Notes: generated by a model not told the origin, from the sequence alone. 64,000 bases of DNA from HK1 sp965202735 (GCA_965202735.1 OZ241844.1:992001-1056000), one strand, 5' to 3'. Shown: positions 26,131 to 34,898, counted from the first letter of the stretch. Program-made: numbers and translations.

Positions 26131-26459
26131 CGGAAACACCACACGACCAAGCCGGCAAACTATCCAGAATAGCGGCGACAGGTCAAGACCATTACGGGGA
26201 ACCACGCGGGGACCGCGGGGCGCCACCTCGCGGCGCCGGCACCGCTGCGCCGTCGCAGCGTCGATGTTCGCCTTCGCGTCCCGGCGCGAATCGGCCGCGC
26301 CCGGACCGGGCCGCGCGGTGGTGTCGCGGTCATGCAGCCACTACGATAGCCGCGTGCGGCGGGAAGGCCGGCGTCGAAGGGTCCCGCGGCGGGCCGCCTC
26401 CCCCCGTGTTCCGCCGGCGCGAGCCGCACCCCCGTCCATTGTCCCGGAGAGTCCCGCCC
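26131..26459. other. Divergent promoter region of ilvBH and proS
   Basis: These 329 bases lie between the ilvB attenuator-like hairpin and proS. Promoters for both directions should be here. No convincing gene or repeat was seen, and no -35/-10 pair stood out. Confidence 0.4.
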
Positions 26460-28163
26460 ATGCGATGCACGCAGATGCTTCTCGCGACGATGCGGGAAAC
26501 CCCCGCGGAGGCCGAGATCGTCAGCCATCGGCTGATGCTGAGAGCCGGTCTGGTCCGCCCGCTCGCGTCGGGCCTGTACACCTGGCTGCCGCTCGGCATG
26601 CGGGTGCTGCGAAAGGTCGAGGCCGTGGTGCGCGAAGAGATGAACGCGGCCGGCGCCCAGGAGGTCCTGATGCCCGCCATCCAGCCCGCCGAGCTGTGGG
26701 AGGAGTCCGGGCGCTGGAACAGCTTCGGCCCGGAGCTGCTGCGCCTGAAGGACCGCCACGAGCGCGGCTTCTGCGTCGGCCCGACCCATGAGGAGGTCGT
26801 CACCGACATCGCGCGGCGGGAGATCCGCAGCTACCGGCAGCTCCCGGTCAACCTCTACCAGATCCAGACGAAGTTCCGCGACGAGATCCGCCCGCGCTTC
26901 GGCGTGATGCGCGCGCGGGAATTCATCATGAAGGACGCCTACTCCTTCGACCTCGACGCCGAAGGGCTCGAACGGTCGTACCTCGCGATGCACGACGCCT
27001 ACTGCCGGACGTTCGAACGGCTCGGGCTCGACTACCGCGTGGTCGATGCCGACTCCGGGGCCATCGGCGGCAGCCGCTCGCAGGAGTTCCACGTCCTTGC
27101 CGACTACGGCGAGGACGCCATCGCGTTCTCCGACGGCGGCTTCGCGGCCAATGTGGAGCTGGTGCCGTGTCCGGCGCCGCGCGAGGCGCGCCCCGCGCCG
27201 GCCGCCGCCCTCGACACCGTCGAGACCCCCGGAGTCCACACCATCGCGGACCTCGCCGGATTCCTGGACGTTCCGGCCGAGCGCTGCGTCAAGACGCTCC
27301 TCGTCGAGGGCGGGGACGGGGGCCTCGTCGCCCTCGTCCTGCGCGGCGACCACGAGCTCAACGCGATCAAGGCGGAGCGCACCGAGGGCGTGCGCGCGCC
27401 GCTCGCCTTCGCCCGGCCCGAGCGCGTGCGGGAGGTCATGGGATGCGGCCCGGGATCGCTGGGGCCGGTCGGGGCGGGCGTGCCGGTCGTCGCCGACGCG
27501 TCGGCCGCGGCGCTCGCCGACTTCGTATGCGGCGCCAACCGCGACGGCGCGCACCTCACCGGCGCGAGCTGGGGCCGGGACGCTCCGGAGCCGGCCGTCG
27601 CCGACCTCCGCAACGCCGTGGACGGCGACCCGAGCCCGGACGGGTCCGGGGCGCTCGCGGTCCGCCGGGGCATCGAGGTCGGGCACATCTTCCAGCTCGG
27701 CGACAAGTACAGCGAGTCGATGGGCGCGGTGGTCCTCGACGACGGGGGGCGCGCCACCCACCTGGTGATGGGCTGCTACGGAATCGGAGTGACCCGCGTG
27801 GTGGCGGCCGCGATCGAGCAGAACCACGACGAGAAGGGGATCGTGTGGCCGACCGCCATCGCGCCGTTTCACGCGGTCCTGCTGCCGATGAACATGCACA
27901 AGTCGGTCCGGCTGCGCGAGGCGGCGGAGACGCTTTACGCCGACCTGACGGAGGCGGGCATCGAGGTCCTGTTCGACGACCGTCAGGTGCGGCCCGGGGT
28001 CATGTTCGCGGACTCGGAGCTCATCGGCATCCCGCACCGGATCGTCATCGGGGACCGCGGACTCGATGCGGGCACGGTGGAGTATCGACATCGGCGCGGC
28101 ACCGGGAGCACCGACATCGCGCTGGACGGCATCGTGCCGCACATGCGGGCGCTCGTGGCGTAG
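26460..28163 (+). CDS. proS: Proline-tRNA ligase ProS
   Basis: A 567-residue class II synthetase of the bacterial long type. Motif 1 surrounds ASGLYTWLPLGMRVLRK, motif 2 is in KFRDEIRPRFGVMRAREFIMK and motif 3 in GCYGIGVTRVVAAAIEQ. An editing (INS/YbaK-like) domain of about 170 residues lies between motifs 2 and 3, where mischarged alanyl-tRNA is cleared. The ATG at 26460 has GGAG about ten bases upstream. wrbA follows 32 bases later. Confidence 0.94.
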   Translation: MRCTQMLLATMRETPAEAEIVSHRLMLRAGLVRPLASGLYTWLPLGMRVLRKVEAVVREEMNAAGAQEVLMPAIQPAELWEESGRWNSFGPELLRLKDRHERGFCVGPTHEEVVTDIARREIRSYRQLPVNLYQIQTKFRDEIRPRFGVMRAREFIMKDAYSFDLDAEGLERSYLAMHDAYCRTFERLGLDYRVVDADSGAIGGSRSQEFHVLADYGEDAIAFSDGGFAANVELVPCPAPREARPAPAAALDTVETPGVHTIADLAGFLDVPAERCVKTLLVEGGDGGLVALVLRGDHELNAIKAERTEGVRAPLAFARPERVREVMGCGPGSLGPVGAGVPVVADASAAALADFVCGANRDGAHLTGASWGRDAPEPAVADLRNAVDGDPSPDGSGALAVRRGIEVGHIFQLGDKYSESMGAVVLDDGGRATHLVMGCYGIGVTRVVAAAIEQNHDEKGIVWPTAIAPFHAVLLPMNMHKSVRLREAAETLYADLTEAGIEVLFDDRQVRPGVMFADSELIGIPHRIVIGDRGLDAGTVEYRHRRGTGSTDIALDGIVPHMRALVA

Positions 28164-28195
28164 GCGCGGACCCGCGGGCCCGGCGAACGCGAACG

Positions 28196-28789
28196 ATGTC
28201 CGACATCCTGGTGCTCTACGACAGCCGGCACGGAAACGTGGCGCGCATGGCGCGCTGCGTGGCCCGCGGGGTGGAGCGGGTGGACGGCGTGCAGGCGTGC
28301 GTGCGCACCGTCGCTCCCGTCTCCGCCACCTGCGAGGCGGTCGATCCTCCGGTCCCGGCCTCCGGCCCTCCCTACGCGACGCTCGACGATCTCGAACGCT
28401 GCGCGGGGCTCGCGCTCGGCAGCCCGACCCGGTTCGGAAACATGACCGCGGCGATGAAGCACTTCATCGATTCGACCTCGGCGCTGTGGCTGCCGGGGAA
28501 GCTCGCCGGAAAGCCGGCCGCGGTGTTCACGTCGGCATCCTCGATGCACGGCGGGCAGGAGACGACGCTGTTGTCCATGATGCTGCCGCTCCTGCACCAC
28601 GGGATGGTGGTCTGCGGACTGCCCTACCGCGAGCCGGAGCTGATGCGCACGCGAAGCGGGGGCACGCCCTACGGCGCATCGCACCTCGCGGGGCCGGACA
28701 GCGCGCGCGCTCTGGACGACGACGAGGAACGGCTCTGCGTCGCCCTCGGGCGCCGGCTGGCGGAGCTCGCCCGGCGCCTCGCCGCGTAG
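28196..28789 (+). CDS. wrbA: NAD(P)H:quinone oxidoreductase WrbA
   Basis: A 197-residue flavodoxin-like protein. The FMN phosphate loop is LYDSRHGNVARMA, SPTRFGNMTAAMKHFID forms the flavin edge and SASSMHGGQETT is a WrbA signature. It reduces quinones by two electrons and so limits radical formation. The length is normal. It follows proS closely on the same strand and converges with hda. Confidence 0.9.
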   Translation: MSDILVLYDSRHGNVARMARCVARGVERVDGVQACVRTVAPVSATCEAVDPPVPASGPPYATLDDLERCAGLALGSPTRFGNMTAAMKHFIDSTSALWLPGKLAGKPAAVFTSASSMHGGQETTLLSMMLPLLHHGMVVCGLPYREPELMRTRSGGTPYGASHLAGPDSARALDDDEERLCVALGRRLAELARRLAA

Positions 28790-28838
28790 CCGCGGCTCCC
28801 GCCCCGGCGCGCGGCGGCGGACGCGGGCCTCCCGGCGC

Positions 28839-29588
28839 TCAATCCGTCTCGAGGAGCCCTCGCACGAAGGGCACGGTGAGCCGGCGCCGGTGCGCCATGG
28901 ACTGGTAGTCGAGCCGGTCGAGCAGAGCCACGAGGCTCGCCATGTCCCGGCGGTGACGGGTGAGCACGTAGCCGACGACGTCGTCCGGAATGTCGATGCC
29001 GCGCCCGCTCGCGTGTCGGCGAAGCGCTCTGGCCCGGCTCTCGTCGTCGAGCGCGCGCAGGCGGTAGACCGCCGCCGCGCTCAGTCGGGACTGCAGATCG
29101 GCAAGCGCGAACGGGATGCCCGACGGCGTGGCGCGGGCGCTGACGAGCAGCCGGGTCCTCGTGGACGCCGACGTCTCCAGGAGCGCGAGCAGCGCCTCCT
29201 CCCAGCCGCGATCGCCCGCGACCGCGTCGATGTCGTCGATGCACAGCAGCCCGCTCCGGCCGAGCCCGCGCACCGCGTCGACGCCCTGCGCGCACCACTC
29301 GCGCATCGGAACGAACGCCACCGCGTCGCCGCCCGTTCTCGCCTCCGCGCATGACGCCTCCAGCAGATGGGACTTTCCCACGCCCGGATCGCCTGCGATC
29401 AGCACCCGCTCCGGCGTACCGCAGGAGGCGATCCGCCGCACCGCGTCCACGAGCTCCGCGTTGTCCGGCGTCACCTCGAAATTCCCGAACCTCCGCCCCC
29501 TCGCCAGCGCGAGGCGCAGCGGAATCTGCGCGGCCGCAGTCCCCGCCGCCGCGCCGCCGGCCGCCGCTGCATGGCCACGCCGGGTCAC
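28839..29588 (-). CDS. hda: DnaA regulatory inactivator Hda
   Basis: A 249-residue DnaA-like AAA+ protein without the DNA-binding domain. It has a clamp-binding peptide near the start (QIPLRL), Walker A AGDPGVGKSHLLEA, Walker B LLCIDDIDAV and the sensor region RLLVSARATPSGIPF. Bound to the sliding clamp, Hda promotes ATP hydrolysis by DnaA after initiation. It starts with GTG at 29588, overlapping the DUF2066 gene stop in GTGA. The first 20 residues are an Ala/Gly-rich extension. Confidence 0.9.
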   Translation of the reverse strand: MTRRGHAAAAGGAAAGTAAAQIPLRLALARGRRFGNFEVTPDNAELVDAVRRIASCGTPERVLIAGDPGVGKSHLLEASCAEARTGGDAVAFVPMREWCAQGVDAVRGLGRSGLLCIDDIDAVAGDRGWEEALLALLETSASTRTRLLVSARATPSGIPFALADLQSRLSAAAVYRLRALDDESRARALRRHASGRGIDIPDDVVGYVLTRHRRDMASLVALLDRLDYQSMAHRRRLTVPFVRGLLETD

Positions 29589-30673
29589 GGCAGCAGCCGC
29601 AGCGCCAGGGCGCCGTCGACATCGCCCGCGTCCTCGGTCAGCGTCGACCCCAGAGCGATCAGCTCGCGCAGTCCCGCCACGCCCGTGCGCAGCTTCAACC
29701 CGAGCCGCACGCGCCCCGAGACCACGGCGAGCACGTCGACCGATTCCACCTCCCCCAGCGACTCCAGGTACCGCACCGTGCGCACGTATGCGGCGAAGTC
29801 GTGCACGCCGCTCACCGACACCGCCATGGCCGCCCCTCCCGTCTCCGGCGCCGCCGCGCTCGTGTAGTGAGAGGCGAGCATGTCGATCGCTTCCTGGACG
29901 CCGTCGTCGACGACGAGGTCGAGCACCTCTCCGTCGGTCGTCCATCGCTGCGCCGCGCCGGGAAGCAGCAGCGACCACCGCGCTTCCCAGAGCACGCCGC
30001 GCCCGACCCTTCCGATGAGGATGCCTCCGGGCCGATATCGTTCGGAAGCGGCCCGTATCCGCTCCTCCGCCTCGACCCAGAGCTCGGGTGCTCCGGCAAG
30101 CGCCAGATCCTGGAGGTCCAGCAACGGCAGGATGATCGGAACCCCCCTCGACGCCGCTCCGCGCCGGAGCACCTCCCCCGTCTCCTCGGAGCCCTCCGAT
30201 CCGACCGTCAGCGTCGTCCCGTCGCGCTCCGCCGCAAGCCACACCAGGACGGACGGACGCGGGCTGCTCCACACCGCCAGCTCCGCCTCGCGCAGGAGCC
30301 GCCCGACGGCCTCCTCGTCGAACCTCGTCCACAGCCGCGACTCCCGCAACCCCGCTTCGCCGGGCCCCGCCTCCACCGTGCGGAGCTGGTACTGCTGCAC
30401 GAATCCCTGCGCATTCTCGACCAGCGAATCGATCCGCGCCGCATCCGCGAAGCGGCGGCGGCCCGTGACCTTGACGAGCACCTGGCGCAACGCCTGGCGG
30501 AACGCTTCCGTGCGGTCCCCCGCGTCCTGGCCGGACCACGGCACTTCGGACTCGTAGAGGGTGGTCCCGGCGTGCGCTCGAAGCCCGCTCGCCGCCAGGA
30601 CCAGCACGAGCGCCGCCGCCATTGCCGGCCCCCGGAGGCCGGGGCGCGGGAAACGGGACATCCCCGGAATCAT
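29585..30673 (-). CDS. DUF2066 domain protein, exported
   Basis: A 362-residue protein with a signal peptide (hydrophobic AMAAALVLVLAASG then RAHA) and a DUF2066 core, for example EAFRQALRQVLVKVTGRR. Its function is unknown. In related genomes it sits with purM, purN and hda, exactly as here. The ATG at 30673 was chosen because it leaves a normal signal peptide; an ATG four codons later is equally good. hda is translationally coupled downstream. The gene is divergent from purM. Confidence 0.75.
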   Translation of the reverse strand: MIPGMSRFPRPGLRGPAMAAALVLVLAASGLRAHAGTTLYESEVPWSGQDAGDRTEAFRQALRQVLVKVTGRRRFADAARIDSLVENAQGFVQQYQLRTVEAGPGEAGLRESRLWTRFDEEAVGRLLREAELAVWSSPRPSVLVWLAAERDGTTLTVGSEGSEETGEVLRRGAASRGVPIILPLLDLQDLALAGAPELWVEAEERIRAASERYRPGGILIGRVGRGVLWEARWSLLLPGAAQRWTTDGEVLDLVVDDGVQEAIDMLASHYTSAAAPETGGAAMAVSVSGVHDFAAYVRTVRYLESLGEVESVDVLAVVSGRVRLGLKLRTGVAGLRELIALGSTLTEDAGDVDGALALRLLP

Positions 30674-30805
30674 CGTGTCCGCTCGAGGAAGACGGCCGCC
30701 GGCACCGCGCGGCACGGAAGCTCGACGCTATGGGACGGCGCGACGGCAAGTCAAGCCGGGCTCTCAACAGCCGACTCGAATCCGGGCTCGAATCCGGCAG
30801 TGGGT

Positions 30806-30869
30806 AGTGTCTCAGCTTGACTTCGGGGCAGTGATGTCGCGTTGAGGAAGAAAGTCAGGATGGGACGCC
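30806..30869 (+). repeat. 64-bp MITE-like element, copy 1
   Basis: A 64-bp unit beginning AGTGTCTCAGCTTGACTT and carrying an internal GAGGAAGAAAGTC. Two further copies of exactly 64 bp lie at 34899-34962 and 35504-35567 in the same orientation. In this copy the right end has drifted so the terminal inverted repeat is weak. It lies in the purM/DUF2066 promoter gap. Confidence 0.7.
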
Positions 30870-31087
30870 ACCTCGAATCCCGCGCGAAGGTCCACCGGCG
30901 AAGGCAGGGCTCTCCGGAAGCCATGACGTGCTCAGACCCTCGAGCCGGGGCTTCGATGCCGAAAGACCGCCGGTCACCGTACGATATCCCGGCTGAGCGG
31001 CCGGTGACCGGGACCGCTGGACGGTCCTGCCGGCAGAGGCGCGAGCCGGGCTCCGCACCGCGCGGATCCAGTACCATCGCGGACATC

Positions 31088-32131
31088 ATGAGCGGCTCGT
31101 CCCGCAGCTCCCTGACCTACCGCGACGCCGGCGTCGACATCGACCGGGGGCGCGATCTTGTCAAGCGGTTCCGCGAGATCGCGGACGCCACCCCGCGCGA
31201 GGGCGTGATCGCGGGGCTCGGCGGCTTCGGCGCGCCGTTCGCGCCTCCGCTCCACCGCTATCGCGATCCCGTGCTCGTCTCCGGCACCGACGGCGTCGGC
31301 ACCAAGCTGAAGCTCGCGATCACGCACGACCGGCACGACACCATCGGGATCGACCTGGTGGCGATGTGCGTGAACGACATCGCCACCCTGGGGGCGGAGC
31401 CCCTGTTCTTCCTCGACTACTTCGCCACCGGCCGGCTCGACGTCGATGTCGCCGAGCGGGTCGTCGCCGGCATCGGACGCGGGTGCGCGCTTGCCGGCAC
31501 CGCGCTCGTGGGCGGAGAGACGGCCGAGATGCCGGGGATGTACGCCGACGGCGAGTACGACCTGGCCGGATTCTGCGTCGGCATCGCGGAGCGCGACGCG
31601 ATCATCGACGGGGCGCGCGTGGCGCCCGGAGACGAAGTGGTGGCGATCGCCTCGAGCGGCCCCCACTCGAACGGGTACTCGCTGATCCGCAGGGTCCTCG
31701 AGGCAAGCGGCGGCGACCTCGACCGGGAGCTGGGGGGAACGCGCCTCGTCGACGCCCTGCTCGCTCCGACCCGGATCTACGCGGCGAGCGTCCTTCCGCT
31801 CGCCCGGGGGGGCGAGGTGCGCGCGATGGCGCACGTCACCGGGGGCGGCATCGTGGAGAACCTGCCGCGGGTCCTGCCGCCGGGAACCCGCGCGACGATC
31901 GACGCGTCGAGCTGGTGCCGGCCGCCGGTCTTCGAGTGGATCCGGGAGGCCGGAGGCATTGCCGAGGACGAGATGTGGCGCACCTTCAACTGCGGCGCCG
32001 GCATGCTGCTGGTGGTCGCGTCCGGCACGGCCCCCGGCGTCGTGAGCGCGCTGGAGGCGAGCGGCGAGCGCGCCTGGGCAGCCGGGCGGATCGACGAGGG
32101 CGGGGACACGCCCGAGGTACACATCGAATGA
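31088..32131 (+). CDS. purM: Phosphoribosylformylglycinamidine cyclo-ligase PurM
   Basis: A 347-residue AIR synthetase, closing the imidazole ring in purine synthesis. The family landmarks SLTYRDAGVDIDRG, SGTDGVGTKLKLA, VNDIATLGAEPLFFLDYFA and GGETAEMPGMY are clear. The ATG at 31088 follows a 414-base gap holding a small repeat. Its TGA overlaps an ATG that should be the start of purN (ATGA), the normal coupling of these genes. Confidence 0.95.
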   Translation: MSGSSRSSLTYRDAGVDIDRGRDLVKRFREIADATPREGVIAGLGGFGAPFAPPLHRYRDPVLVSGTDGVGTKLKLAITHDRHDTIGIDLVAMCVNDIATLGAEPLFFLDYFATGRLDVDVAERVVAGIGRGCALAGTALVGGETAEMPGMYADGEYDLAGFCVGIAERDAIIDGARVAPGDEVVAIASSGPHSNGYSLIRRVLEASGGDLDRELGGTRLVDALLAPTRIYAASVLPLARGGEVRAMAHVTGGGIVENLPRVLPPGTRATIDASSWCRPPVFEWIREAGGIAEDEMWRTFNCGAGMLLVVASGTAPGVVSALEASGERAWAAGRIDEGGDTPEVHIE

Positions 32132-32367
32132 CCCCGGCGCCGGTGAGCCCGGCCCCAGTGAGTCCGACGCCGGCGAGCCCGGCGCCAGTGAGCCCGGCGC
32201 CGGTGAGCCCGACCCGGCAAGTCCGACCCCAGTGAGCCCGGCGCCGGTGAGCCCGACCCCGGCGAGCCCGGCGCCGGTGAGCCCGACCCCGGCGAGCCCG
32301 ACGCCAGTGAGCCCGACCCCGGCGAGCCCGGCGCCACTGACCCCGGCGCCACTGACCCCGGCGCTCG
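32128..32367 (+). repeat. 15-bp coding minisatellite at the 5' end of purN
   Basis: About fifteen imperfect tandem copies of a 15-bp unit such as AGCCCGGCGCCGGTG. They encode Ser-Pro-Ala-Pro-Val type pentapeptides. The array starts right after the purN ATG that overlaps the purM stop, and one base is missing near 32210-32218 (ACCCGG where other units read ACCCCGG), which shifts the frame. Confidence 0.9.
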
Positions 32368-33014
32368 GCATCGTGGTGCTGATCTCGGGCCGCGGCACGA
32401 ACCTCGCGGCGATCATCGACGCCATCGTCGGCGGCACGCTCCCCGCCGAGCTCGCGGCGGTCATCTGCAATGAGCCGGATGCGCCCGGCATCGAGCTGGC
32501 GCGGCGGGCGGGACGCGAAGCGACGATCGTGCATCATCGCGACTTCCCCGACCGCGAGCGGTTCGACGCGGCGCTGGCCGAGGCGATCGATCGACACGAT
32601 CCGGATCTCGTGGTGCTCGCCGGCTTCATGCGCATCCTCACCGCGCAATTCGTGCGGCGCTACCGGGGCCGGCTGGTCAACATCCACCCTTCCCTGCTGC
32701 CCGACCATCCGGGGCTGGACACCCACGCGCGGGCGATTGCGGCCGGCGCCGGGGTCCACGGAGCGACGGTCCACTTCGTGACCGAGGCGCTCGACGGCGG
32801 TCCGATCATCGCGCAGACCCGAGTCCCGGTCCTTGCGGGCGACGACCCCGGCACCCTCGCGGCCAGGGTGCTGGAGCGCGAGCATGTCCTCCTGCCGCGC
32901 ACGCTCTCCTGGTTCGCCGCGGGGAGGGTGAGCCTCGACCGCGACCGCGTCCTCATCGACGGCGTGCCCGCACTTTCCCACCCCGAGGCGGCGGACGTGG
33001 CGCCGTCCGGCTGA
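32232..33014 (+). CDS. purN: Phosphoribosylglycinamide formyltransferase PurN
   Basis: The enzyme body from about 32368 is intact: VLISGRGTNLAAIID, VLAGFMRIL, the catalytic VNIHPSLLP, and HGATVHFVTEALDGGPIIAQ. It transfers a formyl group from formyltetrahydrofolate in purine synthesis. The expected start, the ATG at 32128 overlapping the purM stop, reads into a Pro-rich repeat and then hits a stop at 32235 because one C is missing in the array. With that base the frame would run on into PurN. As it stands, translation must begin at a GTG within the repeat (32232 or later), each lacking a good ribosome site. A sequencing slip in a C run, or a switchable frame, would explain it. Confidence 0.85.
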   Translation: MSPAPVSPTPASPAPVSPTPASPTPVSPTPASPAPLTPAPLTPALGIVVLISGRGTNLAAIIDAIVGGTLPAELAAVICNEPDAPGIELARRAGREATIVHHRDFPDRERFDAALAEAIDRHDPDLVVLAGFMRILTAQFVRRYRGRLVNIHPSLLPDHPGLDTHARAIAAGAGVHGATVHFVTEALDGGPIIAQTRVPVLAGDDPGTLAARVLEREHVLLPRTLSWFAAGRVSLDRDRVLIDGVPALSHPEAADVAPSG

Positions 33015-33101
33015 CGAGCTGCCGCGGGACCGGCACACCCCCTGACGGCTCGGTGCGCCCGCCGGCCCGCGGACCACGGGAGCCGGCGGTCCCACGCCCT
33101 T

Positions 33102-33413
33102 TCACCCCGAGGCGGCGCCAGCGGTCCCGTCGTCGGACCGGAACGAGCCGGGAGCCGGCGCCCCCTGGCGTCCGCCCTCTCACTTCGAGGCGGCGCCAGC
33201 GGTCCCGTCGTCGGACCGGAACGAGCCGGGAGCCGGCGCCCCCTGGCGTCCGCCCTCTCACCCCGAGGCGTTGCCAGCGGTCCCGTCGTCGGGCCGGAAC
33301 GAGCCGGGAGCCGGCGCCCCCTGGCGCCCGCCCTCTCACTTCGAGGCGGCGCCAGCGGTCCCGTCGTCGGGCCGGAACGAGCCGGGAGCCGGCGCCCCCG
33401 TGGCGTCCGCCGC
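33102..33413. repeat. 78-bp tandem repeat at the 3' end of trmJ
   Basis: Four copies of a 78-bp unit start at 33102, 33180, 33258 and 33336 and differ at only a few bases. The copy at 33336 is the last 26 codons of trmJ. The other three follow the stop and each preserves the same reading frame and TGA. A degenerate partial copy lies just before 33102. The unit length is a multiple of three. Confidence 0.92.
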
Positions 33414-34163
33414 GCCGGTCGAGGCGCGGCTCGCCGCGGTCAGGACCCCGCGCAGGATGCCGATCTCGGCCCGGTCCGGTCCGGCCCGGCTGAACAGGCG
33501 GCGCAGCCGGCGCATGAGCAGCTTCGGCGTCGCCGGATCCAGGTATCCGATGCGGACCAGGGTCTCCTCCAGGTGCCGGTAGAACCCTTCGAGCTCTTCG
33601 GCCGTCACCGCCGGGGACTCGGCGGGGGCCGCCGCAACCCCGGCGCCGCCGGCCGCGGTCCACATCTCGTAGGCCACGATCTGCACCGCCGCGGCGACGT
33701 TGAGGGAGCTGAAGCGCGCGGAAGCGGGAATCCGGACCAGGGCATGGCACCGGTCGAGCTCCGCGTTGGTGAGCCCGGCGCTCTCCCGGCCGAACAGCAC
33801 CGCGACCGGCGTCCGAACGGCATGGCCGACGACGCGGTGCGCGGCCTCGCGCGGGTCGATCACCGGCCACTCGATACGCCGGACCCGCGCCGTGGTCCCG
33901 AGCACGAGACCGCAGTCGGCCACCGCCTCGCCCACCGAACCGACCACCCGGGCCGCGTGCAGGACGTCGTCGGCGCCCGCCGCCCGGGCGGTGGCCTCGG
34001 CGCTGGGAAACCGCGTCGGCGCCACCAGCCGGAGATGTTCGAGCCCCATCGCCTTCATCGCGCGGGCCGCCGCCCCGATGTTCCCCGGATGGGTCGGCTC
34101 GACCAGAACGATGCGCACGCCACGGAGGTGAGCCGCGCGGGTTGTTTCACCGGTGTCGGACAC
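33336..34163 (-). CDS. trmJ: tRNA (cytidine/uridine-2'-O-)-methyltransferase TrmJ
   Basis: A 275-residue SPOUT methyltransferase for the 2'-O position of nucleotide 32 in tRNA. The start GVRIVLVEPTHPGNIGAAARAMKAMGL, the ALFGRESAGL-like knot strand (VAVLFGRESAGLTNAEL) and the SLNVAAAVQIVAYE helix are diagnostic. The GTG at 34163 has GAGG six bases upstream. The last about 26 residues, beyond the family core, come from a tandemly repeated DNA unit. It is divergent from suhB, as in many gammaproteobacteria, but with an unusually long gap. Confidence 0.9.
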   Translation of the reverse strand: MSDTGETTRAAHLRGVRIVLVEPTHPGNIGAAARAMKAMGLEHLRLVAPTRFPSAEATARAAGADDVLHAARVVGSVGEAVADCGLVLGTTARVRRIEWPVIDPREAAHRVVGHAVRTPVAVLFGRESAGLTNAELDRCHALVRIPASARFSSLNVAAAVQIVAYEMWTAAGGAGVAAAPAESPAVTAEELEGFYRHLEETLVRIGYLDPATPKLLMRRLRRLFSRAGPDRAEIGILRGVLTAASRASTGAADATGAPAPGSFRPDDGTAGAASK

Positions 34164-34212
34164 GGGAATCCTCGAATCGTCGCAATCGTCGTCGGCGCGC
34201 CGGGCAGATGCG

Positions 34213-34516
34213 GCGTCTCCCGCGCCCGCCGTTCATGTCCTCGGCAAGCTCGCGCACGAGCGCGTCTCCCGCGCCCGGGTCCGGGGTCCTTTGCCTTGCG
34301 CCGAACGCGGCCGATCCGCGTCTCCCGCGCCCGGGTCCGGGCTTGGCCACCACCCAGGCCAGCGGAACAGGCGCGTCTTCCGCGTCCGCACGTGAGCCCG
34401 GATCTCCAGCATCCCCTGTCCGGCCATCGGCGGCGTCTTCCGCGTCCGCGCGTGAGCCCGCTCTGAAGCCGACGCGCTTCGGTGTCGACTTCGGCGTCTT
34501 CCACGCCCGGGTCCGG
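34213..34516. CRISPR. Degenerate CRISPR-like repeat array, no cas genes
   Basis: Six related units start at 34213, 34262, 34318, 34373, 34433 and 34494, with GCGTCTCCCGCGCCC or GCGTCTTCCGCGTCC as core. Units four and five share 27 of 28 bases (34373-34400 and 34433-34460) and are separated by 32 bases of unrelated sequence, close to type I-E geometry; the next interval is 33. The other repeats diverge and spacing varies from 49 to 61. No cas genes are in the window. It may be a decayed array or another dispersed repeat family. Confidence 0.3.
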
Positions 34517-34746
34517 TTCGCGCCGTGTCGCGCTCGTCGTCGACACGCCGGGGCAGATGCGACGCGGGACACCCCGGCACCCGATCCGTCCGCCGCATGC
34601 GTCATGGCTCCGGGGCGACGCCCCTCGGTCCCTCCCAACGAAGGCATTTCGCCCGCAAATCGCGCCGAAGACAATCCCGCGGCCGATGCGCGCCGATGCG
34701 GCAGGCGCGGCCGGATTCCCTTCGGACCGCGGGTCCCGCCTCTCCG

Positions 34747-34873
34747 GGTGTACGTCCGGTTTGCGAGAGCCCTCGTTCCGGCGCTGGAAGACCCCGCGAA
34801 CGAGGGCATCTCGCCCTCGTTCGCGAGAGCGGGACACCCTCGGTCCGGAGCCGTCACGAATCGGACGTACACC
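34747..34873. repeat. 127-bp palindromic element with terminal inverted repeats
   Basis: The ends are a perfect 12-bp inverted pair, GGTGTACGTCCG at 34747-34758 and its complement at 34862-34873, with weaker matching beyond. In the middle is a perfect 13-bp stem (34795-34807 with 34813-34825). The shape is that of a MITE or large REP element. No gene is inside. Confidence 0.75.
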
Positions 34874-34898
34874 TTCCGTGAACAGCGCCGCGAACGGT

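Noticed and set aside
26131..26330. Branched-chain leader peptide before the ilvB attenuator.
   Set aside because: The only short frames, such as MVLTCRRYSG, hold too few Ile, Val or Leu codons and lack a ribosome site.
33043..33493. Plus-strand open frame of 146 codons with protein repeats.
   Set aside because: It is the complement of the trmJ tandem array; its repeats follow from the DNA units.
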